A DNA stretch of 64,000 nt from Shinisaurus crocodilurus (GCA_021292165.1 JAHFWL010000040.1:496001-560000), one strand, 5' to 3'. Positions 1 to 10,592 are shown, counted from the stretch's first letter. Translations and numbers: made by a program. The notes: generated by a model not told the origin, from the sequence alone.

Positions 1-279
1 TCCCCCACCCAAAAAAAAAAAAAAAAGAATTCCTACTCAGCTCCCTTATCGATAACTGGCTAATCCCTTGCTGTGGAGCTGGGCAGAGGAAAGAGGACCA
101 GGGAGAGGAGAGGCCAGCTTTTATAGCTGACAATGCTTGCCTCCCTATTGGCCAGGCCCCATCACATGGGTTGGCCCTTGCTCACTTCTTCCTCCCCAGA
201 TGGGAGGGGCAAGCAAAACACACCTCTGCTGAACATCAAGTGGCATCATTGTGCAAACAAAAAAAAACAAAACAAAAAT

Positions 280-560
280 ACTCTCAAGGAACTGCACACA
301 GTTATTAAGGCCATGGGCTTAGCTCTTAAAACACATAGAAGAATAAAAACGATGCATTAAAAACAGAATAACATTAAATCCACGCTGGTCAGTGAGGATG
401 GAAGGCCTCTCAAAACAAAGATGTCTTCAGCAGGGACTGAAAACAACACAGTGTCGGAGCCGGCCTGACCTCCAGAGGCAGCGAGTTCCATAGAAGTGGG
501 GCTGCCACACTGAAAGCTCTTCTCCTGGTGGACTCCAATCAGGCCATAGGTCCATGTGGA
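280..560 (-). mobile_element. Possible L2-type LINE fragment
   Basis: The stretch reading 'gcagcgagttcc...ggggctgccacactgaaagctct' resembles, on the minus strand, the end of the L2-type LINE seen more clearly at 22267-23199 (the 'gagttcc...ggccgccacagagaaggcc' segment). It is diverged and has no open frame. The first 280 bases hold an A-run and otherwise nothing I recognise. Confidence 0.3.
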
Positions 561-1430
561 ACCATCAGGGGAACGCCTTCCATATCTCTATTCAAACCAC
601 CATATCTTCATTTTTGCATTCTGTAACCTTCAGTTACTGATAATATGTATTTTGTTCCCCTATGACCCATCATTTTGTAGGTTGATCAACATTTATTTGT
701 CCCAAACCAAGTCTTCCTCCTTGACCTTTATAGGGGCTGGCAAGGATGTCCTTGTGCAAACAGAGATTGGGCCCAGAAGGCTCTGTATGGCACACTCTGT
801 CAGGTTCCCGGCTGTCATGCCTGACCCAACCCAGGATGGCTCCTTGGATGTTGATTTAGAGACCACAGAGTCCAATCACCCTGTGCTTCATCCTGACACT
901 GACACCCTTAGCACCTCAGAGGAAGCTACATTGGGTCCTCCAGTACCAGTGAACTCTGAGGAACCCCTGGACAGGGCATCTGAGGACCCTACATTGGCCA
1001 CAGAGTCTGAGGAGGAGGCTGAGTATCCACTCAGCTCTAAAGCATGCCAGCAACAGAAGGTGAAGGCACAGGCCGCCACATGGAGGTGCATGCACCTCAA
1101 GAACCACAACAACTGGGATCCTCATGAGTAAAGGACTCCTCGTGAGTAGGGCCCTCCTCAGGAGGAGCATTTCTTGCACAAGCTTTTGATAGGATGCAGC
1201 TGAGTCCTGTGGGGTGGGGCGGTTCCTGGAAGTTCCAGCATTTAAACCTTCAGTTTAGACCTACTAGCTGTTGGAAACAACCGCTTGCCTCAGTTTGTAG
1301 TGCCTTGGTTCCCTGACCTTGCTTTGTGAGTGAGCCTCTCTGTTGCTAACCATCTGGACCTCTACTTGACTCTCCTCTTGCAACTCTCCTTCTTGACTAT
1401 TAACACTGCGCTCTTCTCAAGGTTCAAAAG
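556..1430 (+). other. Unassigned region with an acidic open frame
   Basis: A 191-codon frame (556-1131) has a Glu/Asp/Ser/Thr/Pro-rich middle (runs such as ESEEEAEYPLSS) and ends in a basic stretch. It has no domain I recognise, no signal peptide and no good splice context. The composition resembles degraded retroelement reading frames, but I cannot name a family. It is not called as a gene. Confidence 0.25.
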
Positions 1431-1442
1431 TTTGATACTTCG

Positions 1443-1583
1443 TTATTGCCAGTACATGCTCTGGAGGTTTTCTGGGAAGTGATGATACCAAAACAGGTAA
1501 GGATTGGCATCCATGGTGCTGAAATTACAGTGTAAAATTGCATCTTCTAACCAGGCATGATTGGAACACAAAGTCACTGGCCA
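1443..1583 (-). pseudogene. Relic TCR V exon fragment (FR1-FR2 only)
   Basis: The minus-strand translation contains LEDAILHCNFSTMDANPYLF followed by WYHHFPE. This is the V-domain pattern of a first cysteine in an LxC context, CDR1, and then the FR2 tryptophan in an LFWY context. The frame stops soon after FR2. No FR3, second cysteine or recombination heptamer follows in the next few hundred bases. It is read as a 3'-truncated, dead V segment in the same orientation as the other Vs. It is the leftmost V trace in the window. The alternative is a chance match, which the paired Cys and Trp contexts make less likely. Confidence 0.5.
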
Positions 1584-1993
1584 AAGTCTGTAGAAGGGAA
1601 ACCTCTGTCTACCCATCCATCCATCCTGTGTTCCATCTAACCTTTTAAGAAACATGCCTCTTTGCACGGGGAAAGACAACCAACCACAAGGTCATATTAT
1701 ATTCTTGAGTATCATTCCTGCTAAGATTGATAGATTAATATATAAACAACCACACACACACCAAGCCACCCAATGGAAATATTGCCTGGTTTCATGAGCA
1801 GAAAGAACGTTCCAAGCACGGTCAAGTAGTGGTGAGGATTAGAAAGAAAGAGAAAACATCCTAGTGACTGTTGACGTTCTGAAGTGACTTGAAATGAAGC
1901 TGCTTCTCCCTTGTTTCTTGTGTTTGAAAAGATCATAGCTGGGGCAAACTCATCCGCTCCCTGTGCATTTGTGAGACTCCTTCATTGCATTGA

Positions 1994-2165
1994 GGCCTGT
2001 GGCTTATGCTGGCTCAGCTTGTCTGAGCGTGGAAAGCTAAGCAGGGTCAGGCCTGGTTATTACTTGGATGGGAGACCACTCCTCTAGTTTCCTGCATTGA
2101 GCAGGGGGTTGGACTCGATAGCCTTGTAGGCTCCTCCCAGCTCTATGATCTATGAATCTATGAAT
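1994..2165 (+). mobile_element. 5S-rRNA-derived SINE with CR1-like tail
   Basis: The core (gaaagctaagcagggtc, ggcctggtt, acttggatgggagacc) matches the 3' half of 5S rRNA, including the internal promoter C-box region. It is followed by gcagggggttggactcgat and a tail of ctatga-type repeats, like the 3' end of CR1 LINEs. Two further copies lie at 13488-13650 and 54924-55091 on the minus strand. Confidence 0.75.
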
Positions 2166-2232
2166 CTCTCTGTGTGTATAATTAATTAATTAAAAGTGGA
2201 AGGCAAATCAATAGGGAATGTATGAAGGTCTA

Positions 2233-2248
2233 GGCTGCCCTCTAGTGG
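2233..2248 (-). promoter_or_regulatory. CTCF-like motif (CCACTAGAGGGCAGCC)
   Basis: On the minus strand this reads CCACTAGAGGGCAGCC, matching the CTCF core CCASYAGRKGGCRS. It has the same orientation as the motifs repeated in the V units further right. It was judged by eye only, and similar words also occur in SINEs. Confidence 0.4.
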
Positions 2249-2468
2249 CTAGAAAATTATAAAACAAGAAAGCCCTGCGAGTAGCAGGGTCACTCAGGGA
2301 GAAAGTCAGGGCAGGGCTGCATTACATATTTAAATACCGTAGTTTAAACAAGTAGGAGCTGAAACAAAATGTTGCAGTGTGAAGTGTTCCTGTTCAATGC
2401 CCTCCTCCAGAATATCCCATTCCACTACCAAATGGGAATACCCAGTCCTCCTTGGACTGTTTTAGGGG

Positions 2469-3397
2469 CAGGGATGTTGAAGAGTCCTTGGTCCTGAGTC
2501 CCGAGTCGAGTCCCGAGTCTTTGGACCCGAGTCTAGAGTCGAGTCTAGAGTCCGAGGTCCAAAATGGTGACTCGAGTCGAGTCCCGAGTCCCGAGTCCCT
2601 CCCAAAGCAGCGGCCCATGGAGGGAGCAGGAGGGTCTCCGCGAGAGGAAGAAGAGCTGCCCTTCCTCCCGCGGAGACCCTCCTGCTCCCTCTGTGGGCTG
2701 CTGCCGCCCTCACCTCCACCTCCGCCGCCTTCACCTCGCCACCGCCGCCGCCCTCACCGCTGCCGCCGCCCTCGCCTCTGCCACCGCCGCCGCCGCCCTC
2801 GCCTCCACCTCCGCCGCCCTCACCTCCACCTCCTCCGCCGCCGCTGCCTCGCCGCCGCCCTCGCTTCTGCGCGCCGCCGCCGCCACCGCCGCCCTCACCT
2901 CCTCCTCCTCCGCCGCCGCCGCTGCCCTCGCCGCCGCCCTCGCTTCTGCCGCCGCCGCCGCCACCGCCGCCCTCACCTCCTCCTCCGCCTCCGCCTCCGC
3001 CGCCGCCGCCATCCTCGTCGCCGTAGCACACAGCACGCCGTAGTACACAGCATGCCGCCGTCCTCGTCGCCATCGCCGTAGCACACAGCACGCCGCCAGC
3101 GGCATCGCTCTGTTTTTGGCGGGGTTGCTGTGGTTCAAAAACAGAGTGACGGCGCTGGCGGCGTGACGTGACATGCCGCGTCACGCCGCTAGCGACGGCG
3201 CTCTGTTTTTGAACCACAGCAACCCCGCCAAAAACAGAGCGACGCCACTGGCGGCGTGACGCGGCGTGCTGTGTGCTACGGCGATGGCGACGAGGACGGC
3301 GGCGGCGGAGGAGGAGGAGGTGGTGAGGGCGGCGGAGGCGAGAGCGGAGGCGAGGGCGGAGGCGGAGGAGTCCTTGGGCTCGAGTCCCGAGTCGATT
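2469..3397. mobile_element. hAT-like element, CGAGTC family, GC-rich copy
   Basis: The left end CAGGGATGTTGAAGAGTCC is the same terminus as the three elements at 20935, 27216 and 59352. CGAGTC-rich arrays follow. The 8-mer TTTAGGGG occurs at 2461-2468 and again at 3398-3405, consistent with a hAT target-site duplication. The interior is different, with long CCG/CCT-rich tracts and a large palindrome. The right end lacks the CATCCCTG terminus, so the right boundary is inferred from the duplication alone. Long open frames here are products of the GC triplet repeats, not genes. Confidence 0.5.
3054..3306. repeat. Large imperfect palindrome
   Basis: Two arms of roughly 115-125 bases converge near 3177. 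The blocks 'ctctgtttttggcggggttg' and 'tgtggttcaaaaacagag' on the left reappear as reverse complements on the right, as do 'gtagcacacagcac' and 'gtcctcgtcgccat'. It lies inside the GC-rich hAT-like element and could fold into a long hairpin. Confidence 0.7.
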
Positions 3398-3491
3398 TTT
3401 AGGGGGCCCTCGCCCTTTCTAGAAAAAGTCTTTCTAGACCTTTTTTGTTCTTCCATAAACCTTGGGATTCCTCCAAGCCTATGCCTCCTTC

Positions 3492-3518
3492 GTGTGTGTG
3501 TGTGTGTGTGTGTGTGTG
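3492..3518. repeat. (TG)n microsatellite
   Basis: Uninterrupted TG dinucleotides. Confidence 0.9.
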
Positions 3519-3973
3519 GCCACTTAGGGCTACATGAACATCGGCACTCATGCCTGAACATCGGAATTGGAGGGAATGGCATCATCCTGGCTTCTGCCAA
3601 AGACACCTGGCAATTGTAGTTTTGTAAGGGCACTGAGCGATTTATGTTCACAGAAGGAACATCGCAGGTATTCTTGGTGGGGAACTAGGATCTGTAAATA
3701 ACTTTCAAAATAAACCCAGAGAAGAGGGGGTGGGTAACTTGTGACTCTCCAGATGTTGTTGGACTATAACTCCTATCATCCCCAACCACTGGCCATCCTG
3801 GCTGGGTTGATGAAATACAAACCACTGCTGGAGGGCCGCAGGTTCCCTTGTTTTGACGTCTTTCCTCTTTCACCGTAGCCCTATTCAGGCATTCTGTTTC
3901 TGTGTACAGCAAACACGCCAGGAGGGAGAGCACTAGCCCCGCCCTCCTCTGTCATCATGTTCACACACACAGC

Positions 3974-4187
3974 CCCGGGGAGGCTGGTGTGATTCCTATT
4001 TCGGTGAGGCTCCTAATCCATTGCAGGTTTTATTCTGAGCTTTATAGGAGCTATCCATGGTGCTCCATGGTGGTAAACCTAGTTGGGGGGGTGGAGCTCG
4101 GCACCATGGATAGCCCCTATAAAGCTCCAAATAAAACCTGCAATGGATTAGGAGCCCCACCGAAATAGGAGTCAGCAGCCTCCCCTG
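3974..4187. mobile_element. Foldback MITE (GGGGAGGC...GCCTCCCC family)
   Basis: Long inverted arms surround a near-palindromic centre ('gctatccatggtg...caccatggatag'; 'ccattgcaggtttta...taaaacctgcaatgg'). The same family occurs at 8201-8411, 36199-36397, 40052-41964 (interrupted) and 45660-45859. No clean target duplication is visible for this copy. Confidence 0.65.
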
Positions 4188-4238
4188 CCCCCATGGATGG
4201 AAGAGGCTCTACTCTTTACAAAGTCATCTTCCACAAGT

Positions 4239-4602
4239 TGAGAACCAGTGTGGCATAGTGGTTAGAGCAGTGTTCTCCAACGTTCAGCCAGTGTAGTGTT
4301 CAGCCAGCGTAGCTGGCTGGGGCATGCTGGGAGTTGTAGGCCAAAAACATCTGGGGACCCAACGTTGGAGAACACTGGGTTAGAGTGTTGGACTGGGACT
4401 CAGGAGATCCGGGTTCTATTCCCCACCTGCTCATGTGAAGCTCACTGGGTGACTTTGGGCCAGTCACTGACTCTTAGCCTCGCCTAACCTACCTTCCAGG
4501 TTGTTGTGAGGATAAAATGGAGAGGAGGAGGAGGATTATGTAAGCCACCTTGGATTCCTTGCAGGCAAAAAAGGAGGGATATGAATAGAATAAATAAATA
4601 TA
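4239..4602 (+). mobile_element. tRNA-derived SINE (interrupted)
   Basis: It starts with a tRNA-like head (ccagtgtggcatagtggtta; B-box-like ggttctattcc). The body 'gggtgactttgggccagtcact' and the tail 'gtaagccaccttggattcc' plus an A/T-rich end follow. A 110-base hAT MITE sits inside the head. The family recurs many times in the window on both strands. Confidence 0.75.
4268..4377. mobile_element. hAT MITE with exact 8-base target duplication
   Basis: The ends are CAGTGTTCTCCAACGTT and its inverted complement. The 8-mer GGTTAGAG flanks both sides (4260-4267 and 4378-4385), interrupting the SINE consensus. The interior is the 'catgctgggagttgtaggcc' hairpin. It is related to the copies at 22175-23244 and 32804-32921. 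Confidence 0.85.
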
Positions 4603-4699
4603 ATCAGGTGAGGAGGGGCGGGGCTAGTGCAGTCTCCCTCCTCACATCTTTGCTACATACAAAAACAGAATGCCTGGGATACGGCTTGTGTGTCCCTTG

Positions 4700-5799
4700 T
4701 GGGAGAGGAGAGACTTCCCTTTGAGACCTGATAGATTTCCAGTCTGACCCTCAGTGCTGATATGCGCATGCATCCTTTTGGCCTTAAACCTATCAAATGA
4801 CGGATCCTTTGGCTTAAACATTGCATTTAATTAACCATAAACATGCAGCTATCCCCAGATGCTCTTTACAGGATCATTTCCAGGGCTGCATACTTTGCAG
4901 TACAATCCTACGCATTTTTACATGGAAGTAAGTCTACCCTTGTTCAATCGGACTTTCTCCCAGGCCAGTCTGCAACCCTATAGATGCCTACTCAGAGGTA
5001 AGCTCCCCCACCATGTTGAATGAGCCTTACTCCCAGGTAAATGTGTACAGGATTGTAGCCTGAATCAGTGCAATTGATCAATGAATGGTCTGAGGCCACC
5101 ATGGTCAGGAATGCTGGGAGTTGTAACCAAAACATCTGGAGGACACCAGGTTGAGGAGATCACTGGAGGACACCACACATTAGCCTGTATTAAGATTTTA
5201 GCTGATGTAATGGTTGTTGACCAATTTTAATCCATGAAGCTGTCAATTCTTTCTATCTTTTTTTAAGGCTTTCTTGAGTTATGGTGCATTACTGTAATAT
5301 GGAATTTTTTAAAAAGGAATATATTGTAAATGCAATTTCCTTTTAACCATGAGTAATAGTGTTCCTTCCCCGAGCCCTACATTTTCTTACAATTGCTCTA
5401 GCATTTCACAAAAGATACCTATACTTATGTTTTGGGTGGTATCTATGAACATTAATTTAAGATAATGGATTACCAGTCCAATGATTGATCAACAAAAGCC
5501 AGCTGATACTCCTACTTACTTGCAAAGCAAACTGCTGCTAGGACAAGACCTGGTGATTACCGGTAAGTTCTCGACAGTGGGAAGAAGCTGGTGCTTAAAC
5601 CCACCAAAAATGAGTTTATGTGAAAGTATGGTGTGTTTGGTTTGGTTTGGTTTGTTTGTTTGTTTTGAGCATTTAATCATGGACTTCAGTCAACAGATTT
5701 AATTGGGAATAGTCCGTGGCATGTCTAGATGTTCATCTAGACTTGGGCAGTGAGAATTGTCACTCCTAAAAATTGTATTTCAACTCCTCCTCTGCTGAT
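4700..5799. other. Intergenic region left of V1
   Basis: I see no gene. Around 4900-5060 are fragments of the common repeat reading 'caatcctacgcat...ggaagtaagtc', and near 5110 an 'aatgctgggagttgtaacc' hairpin fragment. The rest is A/T-rich unique sequence. Confidence 0.6.
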
Positions 5800-5838
5800 G
5801 GTTTTTAGTCGGCTTCCCCTCCTGTTCCCACCACTGTG
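5800..5838 (-). other. V1 recombination signal (23-spacer)
   Basis: On the minus strand, heptamer CACAGTG (5832-5838), a spacer of exactly 23 bases, and nonamer CTAAAAACC (5800-5808). The heptamer is consensus and the nonamer matches ACAAAAACC at 7 of 9 positions. It directly follows the V1 exon. Confidence 0.9.
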
Positions 5839-6136
5839 GCTGAGAAGGCACAGAAGTAGACAGCTGAGTCATTCATCTCACTGGATTGTTTCTGCAAGTC
5901 GAAGGATTTCCCCCCCTTGAGGTGTTTAGCAAAGAACCCGTCTCTTTCATTTTGAGTGTTTCCTCCAGGATCATCTCTCAGCAAAAGCTGGAGAGAGCCA
6001 CCATCAAGGTGCTGGATGTACCAAAAGAGATTTGGGTATCCAGTATATTCATAGGTACAGTTGATGAAGATTTTTGCTCCTTCCTTTACAACGAGCGAGC
6101 TTTGAGTCTGTATCACTGATTCACCCATAGTCCCTT
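5839..6136 (-). CDS. TRAV: TCR alpha V1 exon, TRAV9-like
   Basis: V domain of a T-cell receptor alpha chain, the part that contacts peptide-MHC once joined to a J segment. The exon opens after acceptor TTTCTCCCCAG, adds two bases to the split codon and encodes 98 codons. Conserved positions are Cys26 (FINCTYE), Trp38 (NLFWYIQH) and Cys95 (DSAVYFCAF). It has no stop or frameshift. The TGYPNLFWY and SAVYFCA contexts resemble mammalian TRAV9. Its nearest relative here is V12. The leader is at 7226-7271, giving an intron of 1089 bases. A perfect heptamer and 23-base spacer follow, so it looks rearrangement-competent. The family match is from memory, not a search. Confidence 0.9.
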
Positions 6137-7225
6137 CTGGGGAGAAAAGAAATAGGGCTGTTATTCATTTTTATTTTTTTAATACGGCAACATATTCTAA
6201 AAACATGGGTGCAAAGGTCCCTCCTACTAAATTACAGTGCAAGAGCCACGGCTGAGTCCCTTGTCGGGCACCGTCATGTTCAGAACCCGGGTCCCTTCTG
6301 AATTCTATACTGTAGAAAGTGCCAGGAGGTCAAATGGAAGGAGCAAGAAGGAATGCCCAGAATATCTATTTTGTGGCTTTGCTCATTCCCACTTTTGGAG
6401 CTCAGGGGTTGGACGAATGGAGATGCAGCGGTGGAATGCTGGATCACGGACACTTCCATGCAACATTAACTTTCCAACCACTCTCTTCATTTTAATGATC
6501 AAATGAACATTTGGTTTATTAGGAGAGGGATTGTCAACACCTGCTTGCCAGAGTCCTTCATCCCCACTTTTAAGGGCTATTCGCCTGAACCAAATTGTGC
6601 CAAGCATACGCCACGGCCATTGGTCTGACTCAGAATAAGGCAGCTTCCTATGTTCCTATGCTCCCATTAAAATCAGTGGAACTTAAATTAAATCCCATTA
6701 ATTTTAATGGGTCTACTTGAAGTAGGACTGAATTCAACCCACTGAATATGCTGATTAAAAATAAAAATAAAAGCTCTCAGGAACATAGCTGGAGCTATCA
6801 AGAAGAGAGAGAAAGCCAGAGAGGAGACAGACCAGGGAAGAAATACCGAGTTCTTATGACCAGCAGAGTATGGTGAAAGATTGAGGAAGACACAACCACT
6901 ATAATTGGCTGGATCCAGCCTTACTTGAGCAGAACCACTGAAATCAGTAGGACTAACTTAGCCATGACTAACTTAAGTCCAATTTATTTCATTGGGTCTT
7001 CTCCATGTATGACTAAGGCTGGATCCAACCCATTGTCTCCAAGATATTTTATAAGAGGAAGGCAAGCCGAAGATAGAAAAAGCCATCTTTGAAGGAATGC
7101 AATATTCAAAGCTCTCCTCCAGCAGAAAGTGTGGTGTGAAGAACACCGAGACTGAATGATCAATGGGCCCTCCTACCCCACCCCCAAAATGCAGATTATT
7201 TTTTTAAAAAAAAAATGCTACTCAC
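6137..7225 (-). other. V1 leader intron
   Basis: The donor is GTGAGT at the leader and the acceptor is CCCCAG at 6137-6142. Near 6605-6662 is the tail of a tRNA-derived SINE ('ttggtctgactcag...ggcagcttcctatgttcctatg'). The rest shows no coding signal. Confidence 0.7.
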
Positions 7226-7271
7226 TTGAAGTTAAAACCAACAACGCAACAAAGGCTGCTGCAAAGATCAT
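7226..7271 (-). CDS. TRAV: V1 leader exon
   Basis: ATG at 7271 starts MIFAAAFVALLVLTS, a short hydrophobic signal peptide. It ends one base into the next codon at donor A|GTGAGT. Phase 1 matches the two-base start of the V1 exon. The start is chosen as the only nearby ATG in frame. At 15 residues the leader is short, so an additional upstream exon cannot be excluded. Confidence 0.75.
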
Positions 7272-7680
7272 GACGATCGATTCGATCGGCACGTCTTGAT
7301 CCAATCCAATTTGATCTGGAATGGGTTCAAATATATCCTCAGGAGTAGGTCTGCTCATCCACAAGGCTACCACTGCCAGCAGCACCTCGTTAGCAAGAAC
7401 CAATGTTCTGCAGCACAAAAAGCTAACGCTACCTTACAAGATGTTGGCTTCCTCTTTCTGATGTCGGTTAAACCACTTGTGGCTTTTCTCTTCTCAGGAA
7501 TTGTCTAGTGTCAGCCCCGCAAGTTGACTCGGTTTCCCTAAACCTTTGAAGGCAAGTGTGGTTTTGATGAAACCAATCAAGAGGGTGGTGGTAGTGGGAG
7601 GCAGGCAACTCTTAGGGCCCACCCATAATGTACGTCATGGATCAATGAATGTAGCGAGCTTGCAGCAAAGAAGAGATGGA

Positions 7681-7882
7681 CAGCAGTGGCTGGCCACGCC
7701 AATGTTAGTGTGGTGGTGTATCCACTCTGGGTTTCAGTCTGAACTTTAAAGGAGCTATCCATGCTACTGGATCTATTTTGGGGATAGGGTTCAGCACCAT
7801 GGAGAGCTCCGTGATAGTTCAGGCTAAAACCCAGAGCGGATACACTGCCCCAGTGACATTGGGGCCACACCAGCCTCCACTG
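7681..7882. mobile_element. hAT-like foldback MITE
   Basis: The ends read CAGCAGTGGCTGG...CCTCCACTG, with inverted subterminal blocks ('gtatccactctgggttt' against 'aaacccagagcggatac'). Flanking 8-mers GAGATGGA and GAGATGGG agree at 7 of 8 positions. It is related to the copy at 17251-17450. Confidence 0.7.
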
Positions 7883-8200
7883 GAGATGGGGTATTGGTCA
7901 AAACAGGGGTGGGCAGGAGGCAGATTGGGACTTACCAGTAGATCTCTGGATGATTTGCTGTAGATCTGCAAGGGTTTCCTTCTGACTCCCAATTGTTTCA
8001 AAATAGCAACAGCAGAAAGATTTTTTTTTTTTCTCCCCGCCAGCGAAATTAGCTTGCTGAAATGAAGAAAGCTTGGAGGAACCAAGGGCAGACTTTTGTG
8101 TGAAATGAGCATGTGTACGCTCAGTTCAGCACACACCTACAGGCTCAGAATGTGCCCTGAAGTACCCTGTTCTTTATTTGTAACAGTGCAGTCCTATAAT

Positions 8201-8411
8201 CAGGGGAGGCAGGCTGCTGACTCCTGTGTCATCGGTGCTCCTCTATTGCAGCTTTTATTCTGAGCTTTATAGGAGCGATCCATGGTGTTCCGTGGAGTTG
8301 AACATAGTTTGGGGGTGGAGTTTGGCACCATGGATAGCTCCTATATAGCTCAGAATAAAGACTGCAATGGATAAGGTGCCCCACTGACACAGGAGTCACC
8401 AGCCTCCCCTG
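8201..8411. mobile_element. Foldback MITE, CAGGGGAGGC ends
   Basis: It starts CAGGGGAGGC and ends GCCTCCCCTG, with inverted internal blocks around 'ccatgg' centres. No matching 8-base duplication is visible for this copy. Same family as 3974-4187 and 36199-36397. Confidence 0.65.
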
Positions 8412-9460
8412 TCTACTCAGAAGCAAGCCCCATTGAATTCAATGGGATTTGCTCCCAGATAAGTGTGTAAAGAAGCCTTTCCCACTCTGGTGCCCTCCAG
8501 AAGACTATTGGCTATGCTGGGTGGGAATTATGGGAGTTGTAGTCCAACACATCTTGAGGGCACCTGTTTGGGGAAGGCTGGTATATAGGATTGCAACTTT
8601 AGTGTGTCTTTCCCCCCCAACTCTGGTTGGTGGATCTTAAGGATCTAAAAAAATAAAGGAGATCTGAGAAGACTGAAGTCTGCCCACACTTTGGTTATAT
8701 AAGATGAAATAACCTGTGAGAAAAGAGGAGAGGCTAACACAGTTTGTTTGTTTTTTAAGTTGGCAGTTTGTGGATGATCCCTTAGCTGAAATAAAAGGGT
8801 ACAGGGAGGTTGAGGAATGAAAATCTGCAATAACAGCGCTGCCCTCCAGTGGGCATTTGAACAAACAAATCATAGTTCAGTCTCCGCACTGACCTGGCAA
8901 TCCCACAATCAAATCAGCCCACTGTAGCACCTGGGGTTGCCGTGTCATCCGAACCCAGTGGGGGTGGCTTCTGGGAAGGTTAAATAACATTCAGGTAACC
9001 CTAAAACAGCCCATCGTTTAACCCTGGCATAAGCCATCCCCGACGGGTTCAGACAACACAATAACCCTGGCGTGGGGGTTCATTATGTGAAATGGTCCCC
9101 ACAAGTGCCCGTACAGGCCGCAGGCCACCATGACTGATTTGATTGTGTGAACCAGACTGATATGTAGAGTGGAAGAATGCAGAGAGACACATCATATTGG
9201 GTTGGATGGATCCAACTGACGTTCATCAGCTTTAGTCCTCTCCAAATCAATGGGACAAGTCAGTCATGACTAACTGAAACCCCATTGATTTCAATGAAAT
9301 AAAAGTGTGACTAAGGGCACGATCCTATGCAGGTTTACACAGAAAAAAATCTTAGAACTCCCAGCATGCCACAACCAGCCATGCTGGCTGGGGCATGCTA
9401 GTAGTTGTGGGACTTTTTCCCCTGTCTAAATGTGCATAGGATTGCACCATAACTTTTTCT
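8412..9460. other. Intergenic, repeat fragments only
   Basis: Short fragments of the 'gggagttgtagtccaa' hairpin repeat (8520-8580, 9355-9420) and of the 'attgatttcaatgaaat' repeat occur. A near-match to the CTCF core (CCACTGGAGGGCAGCG on the minus strand) lies at about 8838-8853. I see no gene. Confidence 0.5.
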
Positions 9461-10032
9461 GAATCTAGACTCAAGATGCATGGTTTAGTGAAGAAACCAA
9501 TGAATGTTTTATTCAGGAAGATAATGCAAATTCTGGACTACTGTGGCTGGGGGGGGGGGGTCTGTATATCTAATGAGCAGGCTTTCATCTGAGCAAAGGG
9601 TCAGCAGTTCATCTCCATAGACCTTGTTTTCCATAGCAGAGAGATGTCTCCTTCAGCCCAAGGGTCGGATTCGATGATGGAGAAGGTCTTCGAGGCTGCA
9701 TTCCAATCATTGGTGGGGCTGAAGGCAAAAGGGCCAATATAGGAGTACCGTAAATAAACAAATGAATAAATAAGTAAATAAATGAATAAAGCTAGCAGGC
9801 ATTTGACTTTATTGACCTCAAAATCATCAATAAAGCATGAGAACTTCCCCCCCCCCTGCAGTCTCACAAGTGCAGTGGCATATTTCCCTATCTGCAGGGA
9901 ATATACTGTGATAGAGATGGCTGAGAATTTTGTTTCAGTTCCTTATGAATAGGATGGCAGAATGGTCAGATCAGCCATTGCAGTTTCTTCTCTCTATCAG
10001 GGAAACCCTTTCCATGCAGAGCCAGAAGGAAG

Positions 10033-10071
10033 ACTTTCTGCATAGCAGAGAAGGCAGGATGTGGCACTGTG
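10033..10071 (-). other. V2 recombination signal (23-spacer)
   Basis: Heptamer CACAGTG (10065-10071), 23-base spacer, nonamer GCAGAAAGT (10033-10041). The nonamer is weak but identical to that of V3. Confidence 0.75.
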
Positions 10072-10364
10072 TCACCCAGAGCACAGAGGTAGAGCGCAGA
10101 ATCCGCCAAGGTAACTCGAGCAAAGGAGAGACTGCTGGAATTTTCGGTCTCCAGAGACGAGCAAGGAAACCCTCTCTAGAGTTTTACTCTCCACATCATT
10201 GTATCCACCTACAATGTGGTGAGGAGGCTGGTTAGGGAACTGCCGGTACCAGAAGATGTATTCAGTTGTGGCAGAGGGGTGCTTGCAACTGATGTTCAGT
10301 TTTGTTCCGTCTGATGCTTTCACGAGGGGATCTTGGATGATCTCAGCTTTGCACTGAAGGACTG
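10072..10364 (-). pseudogene. TRAV: TCR alpha V2 exon, frameshifted
   Basis: Close paralogue of V3 (TRAV4/26-like). It opens after acceptor TTCCCCAG and keeps the first cysteine (LNISCKHP) and tryptophan (IFWYRQFPNQPPHH). Near 10140, where V3 has 'ggattttcgg', this copy has 'ggaattttcgg'. The extra base shifts the frame in FR3 just after SGDRK, so the second cysteine is out of frame. One codon is also missing in FR2/CDR2 (GYNDV against GYKGDV). Those two changes explain the 293-base length against 295 in V3. The recombination signal is intact, so it might still rearrange but not yield an in-frame domain. Confidence 0.85.
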
Positions 10365-10592
10365 CTGGGGAACAAAATAGGATTTGGGAAAATCAGCAGG
10401 CATTCCTATCACCATTAGATGTGCATGGACAGATATGATGGCTTGCATATCTCCATGTATTGAAAAAGACAGACCTTCTCTTCCCAAATCCTATGTTTTG
10501 ATCTGGTTCTAAAATAATGATTGTTTTTATCATATTCTTGTAGGCTGGCCTGCTATCTGCAAAGATGGATGGCCATTTCAAAACATTGTTGA

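Larger units (their letters stand above)
3870..4690. repeat. Inverted repeat flanking a MITE and a SINE
   Basis: The left flank (about 3870-3960: caggcattctgttt ... agcactagccccgcc) reappears in reverse complement at about 4605-4690 (ggcggggctagtgc ... aaacagaatgcctg). Between them lie a foldback MITE (3974-4187) and a SINE that is itself split by a hAT MITE. The outer pair may be the ends of an older foldback transposon. Confidence 0.5.

Noticed and set aside
1994..2165. Possible 5S rRNA gene
   Set aside because: Only the 3' half of 5S is present, and it is fused to a CR1-like tail with other copies elsewhere, so it is a SINE.
2462..3217. 251-codon minus-strand frame rich in Gly and Arg
   Set aside because: It is the translation of CCG/CCT triplet tracts inside a hAT-like element. 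Several overlapping frames are open for the same reason.
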